A stretch of DNA of 64,000 nucleotides, from positions 62,001-126,000 of the forward strand of contig JAJFVE010000111.1 in assembly GCA_021371965.1 (NCBI GenBank), read 5' to 3'. Shown here in pieces: positions 24,103-32,269 of the stretch. Source of the DNA: Planctomycetaceae bacterium (lineage in GTDB: Bacteria; Planctomycetota; Phycisphaerae; SM23-33). The translations under genes and the position numbers were made by a program. How positions within the stretch are numbered: the stretch's first letter is position 1; every line of letters starts with the position of its first letter. Below the pieces are notes generated by a model that did no database searches, was not told the origin of the DNA, and worked only from the letters and a program-made list of their open reading frames with translations.

Positions 24103-24897
24103 ATGAAGATCAAAGACTTCCTGGAGCACTTCCTCGCCCAGGCCGACTGGGTCAATCGCGAGCATACCGTCGACCGCATTATCGCCGGCGACGGCGAGGC
24201 TGACGCCGACCGCTGCCTGGTGACGTGGATGCCAAGCTTCGTCCACGTGCGCGAGGCGGCGCGCCAGGGCGTCAAGCTGCTGGTCGCCCACGAGCCGACG
24301 TTCTACTGCCATCACGACGACCGTCCCGAGATTCATCCGCCCGAGTACAAGATCGTCCAGGAGAAGCTGGCGTTCATCAAAGACAGCGGCCTCAATATCG
24401 TGCGCCTGCACGACACGTGGGACCGCTGGCCGGCGGTGGGCATTCCGTGGGCGTGGGGGCAGTTTCTGCAACTGGGCGACAAGCCCGTGGCTTTCGGGGC
24501 CGACGGATATCTGCATCGCCACGACATCACCCCGACGACGCTGGGCGCCTTTGCCGCCCGCGTGGCCAAGCGCTGTGCGACCATCGGCGAGCCCCGGGTG
24601 CAGGTCACCGGCGACCTGCAGCAGACCGTCAGCAAGATCGGCGTGGGCACCGGCTGCGGGTGCGACATCAACACCTATCGCTCGATGGGTTGCGACTGCT
24701 CGGTCGTTTGCGACGACGGTTCGTGCTACTGGTCGGGCATCCAGATGGCCCGCGACGACGGCCATCCGGTCATCCGCGTCAACCACGGCACCAGCGAAGA
24801 GCCGGGCATGGTCACGCTGACGCGGTGGATCAATGAGCACCTGCCCGTCAAAGCCACGCACCTGCCGCACGGGTGTATGTTCGAGCTGGTTGGTTGA
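24103..24897 (+). CDS. NIF3/DUF34-like metal-binding protein 1
   Basis: The product has 264 residues. The N-terminal VAHEPTFYCHHDD resembles the HHPLIF metal site of DUF34/NIF3 proteins, and the C-terminal RVNHGTSEEPGM corresponds to the GHxxSE site. Between them is a cysteine-rich stretch (GTGCGCDINTYRSMGCDCSV). DUF34 proteins are di-metal proteins with a role that is still debated (cyclohydrolase-like or metal trafficking). The divergent sites here make the exact activity uncertain. The stop codon TGA lies inside an octamer repeat, so the last two residues (VG) are repeat-encoded. A second member lies at 60950. Confidence 0.75.
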   Translation: MKIKDFLEHFLAQADWVNREHTVDRIIAGDGEADADRCLVTWMPSFVHVREAARQGVKLLVAHEPTFYCHHDDRPEIHPPEYKIVQEKLAFIKDSGLNIVRLHDTWDRWPAVGIPWAWGQFLQLGDKPVAFGADGYLHRHDITPTTLGAFAARVAKRCATIGEPRVQVTGDLQQTVSKIGVGTGCGCDINTYRSMGCDCSVVCDDGSCYWSGIQMARDDGHPVIRVNHGTSEEPGMVTLTRWINEHLPVKATHLPHGCMFELVG

Positions 24898-24972
24898 TTG
24901 GTTAACTGGCTAATTGGTTAATGGGTCAACCAGCCGACCAGCCAACCAGTTAACGAGTTAACCAATCCACCA
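24888..24972. repeat. octamer-repeat hairpin overlapping a gene end
   Basis: The left arm GGTTGATT, GGTTAACT, GGCTAATT, GGTTAATG and the right arm AGCCGACC, AGCCAACC, AGTTAACG, AGTTAACC form a long imperfect hairpin with an 8-bp period and almost no loop. The left arm contains the stop codon (24895-24897) of the NIF3-like gene. Confidence 0.8.
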
Positions 24973-25065
24973 GATACGCCCCGGCGCTTGACGCCGCGCG
25001 GGCGATGGGGGATCATGTATCATTCGTGTTGACGGATATCCGCGGGTCTTGTGGAAAGTCCATTC

Positions 25066-26526
25066 ATGCTGGAAAAAGTGCAGGCAGACAGGCAAGCGAA
25101 CCTCGATAAGGTGCGCGAGCTGGGTATCGACCCTTACGGCTGGCGGTATGATACCGCTGCGCCCATCAGCACCGTGCTGGAAGGCTACAAGGAAGACGCC
25201 CAAGGTCACGCCCTGGAAGGCCAGGCCGCCGACGTGGCGGGGCGGGTCATCCTCTTTCGTGACATGGGCAAGATGATCTTCGCCCACCTGCGCGACCAGA
25301 GCGGGCAGATGCAAATCGCCCTGCGCAAGAATGATCTGGACGAGAAGTCCTGGGCCCTGGCCAAGCTGCTGGACCTGGGTGACATCGTGGCGGCCGCGGG
25401 CCCGCTGCAGCGCACCAAGACCGGCGAGATCACCGTCTGGGCCAAGCGCCTGACGCTGCTGTGCAAGAGCCTCGAGCCGATGCCCGAGAAGTTCCACGGC
25501 CTTACTGACACGGAGACGCGCTACCGCCAGCGGTACCTCGACCTCGCGGCCAACCCCGACTCGATGGCCGTCTTCCAGAAGCGCGTGGCGATCATCAATC
25601 ACATCCGAGCCAAGCTGGCTGCCCGCGGATACGCCGAGGTCGAGACGCCGATCCTGCAGCCGATCTACGGCGGCGGGGCGGCGCGGCCGTTTACGACGCA
25701 CCACAATACCCTCGACGCAGACCTGTTCCTGCGCATCAGCCCGGAGCTATACCTCAAGCGGCTGCTGGTGGGCGGGATGCAGCGGGTCTTCGAGATCGGC
25801 CGCAATTTCCGCAACGAAGGCATCGACACGCGGCACAATCCCGAGTTCACGATGATGGAACTCTACGAGGCCTACGCCGACTACGAGGTCATGATGGAGA
25901 TTACCGAAGAGTTGATCTCCACCGCGGCCGAGAAGGTCGCCGGCGGGCTGAAGATCCCCTACGGCGAGATGGAACTGGACCTGACCCGCCCGTGGCCTCG
26001 GGCGACCTACGGCGATCTGCTGGAAAAATACGCCGGCGTGAAGATGCGTGACGCGGCCGCCGTGCGCGCCAAAGCTCGCGAGCTGCAACTGCAGGAGTCC
26101 AACAAGGACGACGCGGTGGTGATCAACGAGGTCTTCGAGGCCACCGTCGAGCCGGCGATGGCCAAGATGAACACGCCGCTGTTCGTGAAGGACTACCCGG
26201 CCGAGATCTGTCCGCTGACGCGCCGCAAGCCGGACGACCCGGGCATCGCCCTGCGATTCGAGGTGTTCATCGCGGGCATGGAGATCGGCAACGCCTACAC
26301 CGAGCTCAATGACCCGGCGATTCAGGAGGCCAACTTCCTCCAGCAGGTCAAGGGCGAAGGCGACGGCGCGGCCATGCGGCAGATGGACGAAGATTTCGTA
26401 ACCGCCCTGCGTCACGGCATGCCCCCGGCAGGCGGACTGGGCATCGGCATAGATCGCGTGGTGATGCTGCTGACAAATCGGCAGAGTATCAGGGACGTCG
26501 TGTTGTTTCCGCTATTGAGGCAATAA
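25066..26526 (+). CDS. lysS: lysyl-tRNA synthetase, class II
   Basis: The product has 486 residues. An N-terminal OB-fold anticodon-binding domain (VAGRVILFRDMGKMIFAHLR) is followed by the class II catalytic core, with motif 2 FEIGRNFRNEGIDTRHNPEF and motif 3 GGLGIGIDRVVMLLTN. It charges tRNA-Lys. I chose the ATG at 25066, which has GGAAAG seven bases upstream. The GTG at 25051 would include that site in the coding region. The TAA stop lies at the start of a TAATCGG heptamer array. Confidence 0.96.
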   Translation: MLEKVQADRQANLDKVRELGIDPYGWRYDTAAPISTVLEGYKEDAQGHALEGQAADVAGRVILFRDMGKMIFAHLRDQSGQMQIALRKNDLDEKSWALAKLLDLGDIVAAAGPLQRTKTGEITVWAKRLTLLCKSLEPMPEKFHGLTDTETRYRQRYLDLAANPDSMAVFQKRVAIINHIRAKLAARGYAEVETPILQPIYGGGAARPFTTHHNTLDADLFLRISPELYLKRLLVGGMQRVFEIGRNFRNEGIDTRHNPEFTMMELYEAYADYEVMMEITEELISTAAEKVAGGLKIPYGEMELDLTRPWPRATYGDLLEKYAGVKMRDAAAVRAKARELQLQESNKDDAVVINEVFEATVEPAMAKMNTPLFVKDYPAEICPLTRRKPDDPGIALRFEVFIAGMEIGNAYTELNDPAIQEANFLQQVKGEGDGAAMRQMDEDFVTALRHGMPPAGGLGIGIDRVVMLLTNRQSIRDVVLFPLLRQ

Positions 26527-26611
26527 TCGGTAATCAGTAATCGGTAATCGGTAATCAGTAACCAGTAATCAGTAACGTAATCAGCAATCGGATCGGTAAC
26601 CGATGATCGAT
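26524..26611. repeat. heptamer array TAATCGG/TAATCAG, left arm
   Basis: Units TAATCGG, TAATCAG, TAATCGG, TAATCGG, TAATCAG, TAACCAG, TAATCAG, TAAC follow one another with a 7-bp period, then degenerate. The array begins in the lysS stop codon. It is the inverted partner of the array at 27016-27076. The two flank the S23-like gene. Confidence 0.85.
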
Positions 26612-26634
26612 AGTCGCTTCTATGGGGTGAGGAT

Positions 26635-27018
26635 ATGGAAGAGAGAAGCCCGTTTGGGTTTGAAGATTTGGCGGTATACAGGAAGGCGAGGGAACTGCGG
26701 GGCAAAGCTTATGCGTTGGCTGGACGGTTGCCTGACTGTGAGAAATACGGCTTGGCACAGCAACTGCGAAGAGCTGCTGTTTCTGTGACAAACAATATTG
26801 CCGAAGGTCATGGACGGTACAGCTGGCAAGACAACACGAAGTTCTGCCGAACTTCTCGAGGCTCTGTGTGTGAAATAGTGGATGATCTCAATACCAGCGA
26901 AGATCGGAATTATGCGGATAAGCCAAGCTTGGACGAGATCCGCAAGGTTGCTGCTGAGACGATGAAGCTCCTCAACGGATATATCACCTACCTTCAGAAG
27001 CAGAAGACAGGCGACTGA
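26635..27018 (+). CDS. four-helix-bundle protein (S23/IVP family)
   Basis: The product has 127 residues. It carries the family marks FEDLAVYRKARELRGKAYAL, then LAQQLRRAAVSVTNNIAEGHG and a third helix with CRTSRGSVCEIVDDLN. Members occur as intervening-sequence proteins inserted in 23S rRNA genes, as Avd accessory proteins of diversity-generating retroelements, and as stand-alone genes of unknown role. GTGAGG precedes the ATG. The gene is clearly poorer in GC than its neighbours and sits between inverted heptamer arrays that separate lysS from the ABC operon. No reverse transcriptase or template repeat is nearby. Confidence 0.85.
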   Translation: MEERSPFGFEDLAVYRKARELRGKAYALAGRLPDCEKYGLAQQLRRAAVSVTNNIAEGHGRYSWQDNTKFCRTSRGSVCEIVDDLNTSEDRNYADKPSLDEIRKVAAETMKLLNGYITYLQKQKTGD

Positions 27019-27076
27019 TTACCGATACCGATTACGGTTTACCGATTACTGATTACTGATTACTGATTACTGTTTT
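27016..27076. repeat. heptamer array CGATTAC/TGATTAC, right arm
   Basis: Units CGATTAC, GGTTTAC, CGATTAC, TGATTAC, TGATTAC, TGATTAC, TGTTTTC lie in a row with a 7-bp period. This is the reverse complement type of the array at 26524-26611. It begins in the stop codon of the S23-like gene and ends seven bases before the ABC permease start. Confidence 0.85.
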
Positions 27077-27082
27077 CAAGAA

Positions 27083-29110
27083 ATGTACAAACTCCACCTA
27101 CTCCTGACGTACCTGCGCAGCAAGGCCCTGGCGATCCTGGCGATGCTGGGCGTGTCGGCGTGCGTGTTTTTGATGCTCGTCAGCGTCAGCGTCATGAGCG
27201 GGTTTCTGTGGAAGATCGAGCGGGCGGCCAAGGGGCTTTTCGGCGACGTCGTCGTCGAGTCCGGCGGCGTCACCGGCATGGCGTACTACGACGAGTTCAT
27301 CGCCGAGGTGACGAAGAAGGTGCCCGAGGTCAAGGCCGGCTCGCCCTTCATTCTCGCGTATGGCATCCTGCCGGTGCCGGGCACCGATTTTCGCCAGACG
27401 ATCCAGATCGCCGGCATCCGCCTGCCCCAGCGCGTGGACGTGTCCGACTTCGAGCAGGGGCTCTACTTCGAGGCCGGCGTGCCGCGACCCACGTTCGATC
27501 CGCCGGCAAAGCTGCTGCTGGAAAGGATCAAGCAGGACAATGACCAGGTGCTCTTGATCCGCCAGCGCGAGACGCTCAAGGTCTACGCCCTGCAGACCGA
27601 CCGGGACAAGCTCCTGCCTATCCAGCGCCAGCGCCTGGACAAGCTGCTGGACTCGCCGCCGCCGGTCGGCGACGACGATATGGCCTGGCTCGCCGCGCTG
27701 CCGCAGAAGACGGCCGACGACCTGACCGACTCGCAGATGCGCGACATCCTGGCCTCGCAGGCGATCGCCGAGCGGATCCAGACGACGTTTGTCTTCCGGC
27801 GCCGCGCTCAGCGATGCATCCTCAACACGCAGAAGTACCGCCAACAGTGGACGGACCTCCGCAACGTGCTGGCACAGGCCCAGGACAAAGGCCCATCCGC
27901 ATCGACCACCGCCGCGCTGAGTCAGGCCTTGGTGCTGCTGGAGACGCTGGCGGCCGAGGATTTTCTGCGCACGAACAAGTCGGTCGAGGCGGCGCTGCCC
28001 GGTCTCAAAGACGAGCTCAAGCGGGCTCGCCAGGACCTGCCCACCGTCGAGACCGTCGACGCCCTGGACCGCTGCCTGGCCCTGACGCAGGAGTACCTGA
28101 TGGGCGATGCGGCGCACCGCGTCGTTCTGGGCCTGGGCATCGGCGGGCTGTCATTCCGTTCGCCCAAAGGCGAGACGATCCGCCACGTCGTGCCCGGCAA
28201 CAAGATCTCGCTGCTGATGCTGCCGCTGGGCAAGGCGACCGGCACGTCCATGCCGCAGGTGCAGATGGCCGACTTCACCGTCATCGACGACAATCACAGC
28301 GACGTCTCCAGCATCGACTCGAAGTTCGTCTACATTCCCTTTGAGACGCTGCAGGCCATGAACAACATGGCCGCCGAGTACGACGCAGACGACTCCAAGC
28401 GGGTGGTCGTGCCGGCCCGCTGCTCGCAGATCCATTTCAAGGTGGACATCGACAAGTGGGTGCCCTCGGCGCGGCTCCTGGAAGGCGCCAAGGGGCAGTG
28501 GCTCCCGCACCGGTATTCGGAAGAAGAGATTCTCCAGGATGTCTCGGGCAAGATTCAGGAACTCTGGAAGACCTTCGCGGCCGAGCCCAGCCACCGGGCC
28601 TCGGGCGAGGTCTCGATCGTGACGTGGCGGCAGTTGCAGCGGCACGTGATCGGGCCCATCCAGCAGCAGCGAACGCTGGCGATCGTGATGAACAGCATCA
28701 TGTGGGGCGTGTCGGTGCTGCTGATCGTGGTGATCCTGTACGTGATCGTGGTGCAGAAGACCGCCGACATCGGGATCGTCAAGGCGGTGGGCGGTTCGTC
28801 CTGGGGCGTGGCGGGCATCTTCTTCGGCTACGGGGCGATCATCGGGCTGATCGGGTCGGTGCTGGGATCGGTGCTGGGATGGATCTTCGTCAGGAATATC
28901 AATGCCATCCAGGACTTCACGGATGCGACAGTGGGTTTCCGCGTCTGGGACCCCGAGACGTTCATGTTCGAGAAGATCCCCAACGAGGTGGACTGGTCCG
29001 CGGCGGTGTGGATCATCGCCGGCGCCCTGGTGGCGGGGCTGATCGGGGCGATGATTCCGGCGGTCCGGGCGGCCCGCATGCAGCCGGTGGAGGCCCTTCG
29101 CTATGAATGA
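27083..29110 (+). CDS. LolC/MacB-type ABC transporter permease with a very large periplasmic domain
   Basis: The product has 675 residues. One membrane helix (about 14-40) is followed by a periplasmic region of about 480 residues, then three helices near 533-557, 573-598 and 638-660 (WGVSVLLIVVILYVIVVQKT, IFFGYGAIIGLIGSVLGSVL). The topology and the ending PAVRAARMQPVEALRY are those of FtsX/MacB-type permeases such as LolC/E. LolC/E are near 400 residues, so the periplasmic part here carries an insertion, including a charged helical segment at about 150-345. The ATPase gene overlaps its stop (ATGA), and lpxI follows. Lipoprotein or lipid export is the likely role. Confidence 0.88.
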   Translation: MYKLHLLLTYLRSKALAILAMLGVSACVFLMLVSVSVMSGFLWKIERAAKGLFGDVVVESGGVTGMAYYDEFIAEVTKKVPEVKAGSPFILAYGILPVPGTDFRQTIQIAGIRLPQRVDVSDFEQGLYFEAGVPRPTFDPPAKLLLERIKQDNDQVLLIRQRETLKVYALQTDRDKLLPIQRQRLDKLLDSPPPVGDDDMAWLAALPQKTADDLTDSQMRDILASQAIAERIQTTFVFRRRAQRCILNTQKYRQQWTDLRNVLAQAQDKGPSASTTAALSQALVLLETLAAEDFLRTNKSVEAALPGLKDELKRARQDLPTVETVDALDRCLALTQEYLMGDAAHRVVLGLGIGGLSFRSPKGETIRHVVPGNKISLLMLPLGKATGTSMPQVQMADFTVIDDNHSDVSSIDSKFVYIPFETLQAMNNMAAEYDADDSKRVVVPARCSQIHFKVDIDKWVPSARLLEGAKGQWLPHRYSEEEILQDVSGKIQELWKTFAAEPSHRASGEVSIVTWRQLQRHVIGPIQQQRTLAIVMNSIMWGVSVLLIVVILYVIVVQKTADIGIVKAVGGSSWGVAGIFFGYGAIIGLIGSVLGSVLGWIFVRNINAIQDFTDATVGFRVWDPETFMFEKIPNEVDWSAAVWIIAGALVAGLIGAMIPAVRAARMQPVEALRYE

Positions 29111-29798
29111 CCTGGCGATCAAGGCCCAAGGGCTGACCAAGAGCTACCACATGGGCAGCTCGACGCTGCGGGTGCTGCGCGGGGTGGACGTGCAGGTGCG
29201 CAAGGGCGAGTTCGCCGTGGTGGTCGGGGCCTCGGGCAGCGGCAAGAGCACCCTGCTGCACCTGGTGGGCCTGCTCGACAAGCCCGACGCCGGATCGGTC
29301 TGGCTCGACGGCATCGACGCGTCGAAGCTGCCCGCCGCTAAGCGCAATCGGGTGCGATGCCGCGACGTGGGCTTCGTCTTCCAGTTCTACCACCTCGTGC
29401 CGGAGCTGGACATTATCGAAAACGTGCTGCTGCCGGTGAAGGTGGACAGCTCGGTCCTCGCCTGGTCGCGCCGCCGCGGGCCCGCCCGCAAACAGGCGGT
29501 CGAAATCCTCGAGTCGCTGAATCTCTCGCACCGCCTGGGCCACCGCCCGCGCGAGCTCTCAGGTGGCGAGCGACAGCGCGTCGCTATCGCCCGGGCGCTG
29601 ATCAACAATCCCAAGGTGCTGCTGGCCGACGAACCCACCGGAAACCTCGACAGCGTCACCGGCAAGCAGATCATCTCGGTGCTGCGAAGCTTCAACCAGC
29701 AGCGCGGCCAGACGATCCTCATGGTCACGCACGACAACAACCTCGCCCAGCAGGCCGATACCGTCTTTCGCCTCGCTGACGGACGGCTGGGCGGTTGA
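29103..29798 (+). CDS. lolD: LolD-type ABC transporter ATP-binding protein
   Basis: The product has 231 residues. It has a Walker A GASGSGKSTLLHLVGLLDKP, signature LSGGERQRVAIARALI, and Walker B VLLADEPTGNLD, followed by the switch histidine in MVTHDNN. The GLLDKPDAGSVWLDG and FQFYHLVPELDIIENVLLPV segments are characteristic of the LolD/MacB subfamily. It powers the adjacent permease. The symbol is by subfamily and context, because MacB-like ATPases look alike. Confidence 0.88.
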   Translation: MNDLAIKAQGLTKSYHMGSSTLRVLRGVDVQVRKGEFAVVVGASGSGKSTLLHLVGLLDKPDAGSVWLDGIDASKLPAAKRNRVRCRDVGFVFQFYHLVPELDIIENVLLPVKVDSSVLAWSRRRGPARKQAVEILESLNLSHRLGHRPRELSGGERQRVAIARALINNPKVLLADEPTGNLDSVTGKQIISVLRSFNQQRGQTILMVTHDNNLAQQADTVFRLADGRLGG

Positions 29799-29806
29799 GG
29801 GCGGCG

Positions 29807-30694
29807 ATGGATATCGACCTCAAACGCGAGCCCGTGGGGCTGATCGCCGGCAGCGGACGCCTGCCGTTCCTGGTGGCCAATGGGATCATCGCCACCGGAC
29901 GCCCGCTGATCACGATCGGCTTTTCCAGCCTCGCTTCGGTTCGCCTCAAGGGGCTGTCGGATGATTTCAAGTGGGTGGGCATCGTGCGGGCCGGCCAGTG
30001 GATCCGCTTCTTCAAGAAGCATGGCGTGCACGAGGCCGTCATGGTCGGCGGCGTCAAGAAGCAGGCCATCTACACCCCGCTGAGGCTTTTACGATATGTT
30101 CCCGATATCCGCTCCGCTAAGATATGGTATCTGCGGCTGCGGAAAGACAAGCGCGACAACGCCGTCCTGCTTTCAGTGGCCGACGAGCTGCGAAGCGAAG
30201 GGATCGAACTGGTGTCGAGCGTGAAATACTGTCAGGAGCATCTGGCCGACGAAGGGCTGATGACGCACAAGCCGCTGCCCGGCGGCGTGGCGGCCGACGT
30301 GGATTTCGGCTGGTACATCGCCCGCGCCAGCGCGGACCTGGACATCGGCCAGAGCATCGCCGTCAAGGAGCGCGACATCATCGCCGTCGAGGCGATGGAG
30401 GGCACCGACGCGATGATCCGCCGCGCGGGGCGCGTCTGCCGCAAGGGCAAGTGGATCATGGTCAAGGTTGCCCGCCCCAAGCAGGACATGCGCTTCGACG
30501 TGCCCACCGTCGGGCCCAGCACCATCCGAAATCTCAAAGACGCCAAGTGCGCCTGCCTGGTCGTCGAGGCCGGCAAGACGCTGATCGTCGACAAGCCCGC
30601 AACGCTGGCGCTGGCGGACAAGCTGGGAATCGCCGTGGTCGGCAAGGGCGTTGCCCCGACGTCGCAAAAGACTACGACGTGCCGGCCTGACTGA
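29807..30694 (+). CDS. lpxI: UDP-2,3-diacylglucosamine pyrophosphatase LpxI (DUF1009)
   Basis: The product has 295 residues. It begins VGLIAGSGRLPFLVANGI and has the middle segment GVKKQAIYTPLRLLRYVPDI and the DUF1009 catalytic region (DFGWYIARASADLDIGQSIA, EAMEGTDAMIRRAG, VKVARPKQDMRFDVPTVG). LpxI replaces LpxH in hydrolysing UDP-diacylglucosamine to lipid X in lipid A synthesis. I chose the ATG at 29807, with GAGGG just upstream. A TTG at 29795 overlapping the lolD stop is an alternative. Together with lpxA at 35314 it shows that the organism makes lipid A. Confidence 0.92.
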   Translation: MDIDLKREPVGLIAGSGRLPFLVANGIIATGRPLITIGFSSLASVRLKGLSDDFKWVGIVRAGQWIRFFKKHGVHEAVMVGGVKKQAIYTPLRLLRYVPDIRSAKIWYLRLRKDKRDNAVLLSVADELRSEGIELVSSVKYCQEHLADEGLMTHKPLPGGVAADVDFGWYIARASADLDIGQSIAVKERDIIAVEAMEGTDAMIRRAGRVCRKGKWIMVKVARPKQDMRFDVPTVGPSTIRNLKDAKCACLVVEAGKTLIVDKPATLALADKLGIAVVGKGVAPTSQKTTTCRPD

Positions 30695-30890
30695 GGCGCC
30701 CCAGATTGGTGGCGTGAAGGCTGGCGGCGGTGAGAATGTGTCGAAGCCTCTCAATGCTGATATCGGCCAGGAAGTCGTCGGTGAAATCCATCTCAAAATC
30801 GCATCGGATGGCCCGCAGCAGGCGGACGAGCTCCGGGCGGTCCAGCGTCTGCAGGGCAGCGACAAACTTTATTGCATGCTTCGGGGGCAT
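30672..30890 (-). CDS. small hypothetical protein
   Basis: The product has 72 residues: MPPKHAIKFVAALQTLD, then a helix PELVRLLRAIRCDFEMDF and ISIERLRHILTAASLHATNL. It is charged, helical, and has no membrane segment or signal. GAGG lies six to nine bases before the ATG. Its 3' end overlaps the lpxI end by 23 bp tail to tail. The ordinary amino-acid composition makes it more likely to be real than a shadow frame, but I know of no family. Confidence 0.55.
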   Translation of the reverse strand: MPPKHAIKFVAALQTLDRPELVRLLRAIRCDFEMDFTDDFLADISIERLRHILTAASLHATNLGRLSQAGTS

Positions 30891-31013
30891 CGGGTTCCTC
30901 GCCAAAAGGCACTTACTCTTTATCGGAAGGCCGGGGCAATGGCTGTGAACAATTTGTGCATAACCCTTGTACTAAGGCGGTAACTTACTACAGAAGAACA
31001 AGTTGCTTTAAGA

Positions 31014-31042
31014 TTGACCTTTGCGTGAACTGTTAGGAAAAT
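31014..31042 (+). promoter_or_regulatory. possible queA promoter
   Basis: TTGACC (31014-31019) and GAAAAT (31037-31042) are 17 bp apart in an AT-rich stretch that begins after the small hypothetical gene. Transcription would start about 40 bp before the queA GTG. The short leader contains AGGAGA and TAGGAG runs and no obvious preQ1 aptamer. Confidence 0.4.
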
Positions 31043-31090
31043 CGGAAAATGATAGGAGAAAGCACCTAGGAGATCGTAGGTAACTTCCCT

Positions 31091-32161
31091 GTGGACACGC
31101 CTTGCACAAGTGATTTTGACTACGCTCTGCCTGCCGGGTTGATCGCGCAGTTCCCCTCGCCGCAGAGGGGGCAGTCGCGGCTGATGGTTCTCGATCGCCC
31201 TGGCGGTGTCGTCAGCCACCGCACCTTTGCCGATCTGCCACAGTTCCTGCGCCGCGGCGACGTGCTGGTGGTCAACGACACGCGAGTCCTGCCAGCCCGC
31301 TTCGTCTGCCGTCGCGCCTCGGGCGGACGCATCGAAGGCCTCTTCCTTCACCAGGCCCCGCCGCGCCAGTGGCAAGTCCTCCTCAAAGGCGCCGGGCGGT
31401 GCAAAGCCGGCGAAACGCTCGTCATGGAGCGAGCCCAGGACGTCTCGCTGATCCTGGAGCGAAATCTCGGACAAGGCTGCTGGCTCGTGAACGGTTCGGC
31501 GCTGGAACCGGCTGCCGCCATCCTTGCCCGCGCCGGCACGATTCCCCTGCCACCGTACATCCGCCGCGATCCCCAGGCCGGCGACGAACAGGACCGCCGG
31601 CGATACCAGACCGTCTACGCTGCCTGCGACGGCGCCGTGGCCGCCCCGACGGCCGGGCTGCACTTCACACAGGAACTGCTGGCGCAACTGGCCGACATGG
31701 GCGTCGAGCAGGTCAGCGTAACGCTGCACGTGGGAGTCGGCACGTTCGCACCGGTCAAGGCCGAGCGCCTGGCGGACCACCTGATGCACAGCGAATGGTA
31801 CGAGCTCTCAGTCCCCGCGGCCGCCAGACTAAACGCCGCCCGCGCTGCCGGCAGGCGCATCGTGGCCGTCGGCACCACGTCGGTGCGCGTTCTGGAGACG
31901 CTCGCCGCCAGACAAGGTTCAACGCTCGCTGCGGATAGCGGCTGGACCGATATCTTCATCTATCCCCCCGCGCACTTCCGCTGCGTCGATGCGCTGATTA
32001 CGAACTTTCACCTGCCCAGGAGCACGCTGCTGATGCTGGTAGCCGCCTTCGCCAGCCCCGGTTCGACCAAAGGCGTCAAGACGATCCTGGACGCCTACGC
32101 CCAAGCCGTAGCCGAGAAATACCGCTTCTTCTCCTACGGCGACGCCATGCTGATTCTATAG
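31091..32161 (+). CDS. queA: S-adenosylmethionine:tRNA ribosyltransferase-isomerase
   Basis: The product has 356 residues. It converts preQ1 at tRNA position 34 to epoxyqueuosine. The family marks are FDYALPAGLIAQFPSPQRGQ, DVLVVNDTRVLPARF, YQTVYAACDGAVAAPTAGLH (the PTAGLHF motif), VTLHVGVGTFAPV, and TNFHLPRSTLLMLVAAFA. The start is GTG at 31091, as no ATG lies before the conserved N-terminus. It stands alone and ends 19 bp before a GTTAGCGG repeat. Confidence 0.95.
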   Translation: MDTPCTSDFDYALPAGLIAQFPSPQRGQSRLMVLDRPGGVVSHRTFADLPQFLRRGDVLVVNDTRVLPARFVCRRASGGRIEGLFLHQAPPRQWQVLLKGAGRCKAGETLVMERAQDVSLILERNLGQGCWLVNGSALEPAAAILARAGTIPLPPYIRRDPQAGDEQDRRRYQTVYAACDGAVAAPTAGLHFTQELLAQLADMGVEQVSVTLHVGVGTFAPVKAERLADHLMHSEWYELSVPAAARLNAARAAGRRIVAVGTTSVRVLETLAARQGSTLAADSGWTDIFIYPPAHFRCVDALITNFHLPRSTLLMLVAAFASPGSTKGVKTILDAYAQAVAEKYRFFSYGDAMLIL

Positions 32162-32180
32162 AAAGATGCCAGCAGCGAAA

Positions 32181-32269
32181 GTTGGCGGCGGGGCTTGCCC
32201 CACGCGGCGGTCGAGCAGGAGAAACCGCGTCGAGCAAGTCGCAGATCCCCTGGGGGCTCGACCGCTAAC
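32181..32269. repeat. GTTAGCGG-family palindromic repeat, copy B
   Basis: The element runs from GTTGGCGG to CCGCTAAC, 89 bp, with GGGGCTTGCCCC near the left end and the conserved CGTCGAGCAAGTCG, AGATCCCCTGGGG, CTCGACCGCTAAC on the right. It lies between the convergent queA and dxs genes, and its right end supplies the TAG stop of dxs (32265-32267, minus strand). Confidence 0.85.

Noticed and set aside
26635..27018. Avd of a diversity-generating retroelement
   Set aside because: No reverse transcriptase, template repeat or variable gene lies within the window near it.
26524..27076. Regular short repeats that could suggest a CRISPR array
   Set aside because: The unit is seven bases without spacers, and the arms are inverted rather than direct. 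No cas gene is present.
30891..31090. A preQ1 riboswitch before queA
   Set aside because: I saw no matching hairpin plus A-rich pseudoknot tail. Only a promoter-like pair and AGGAG runs are visible.
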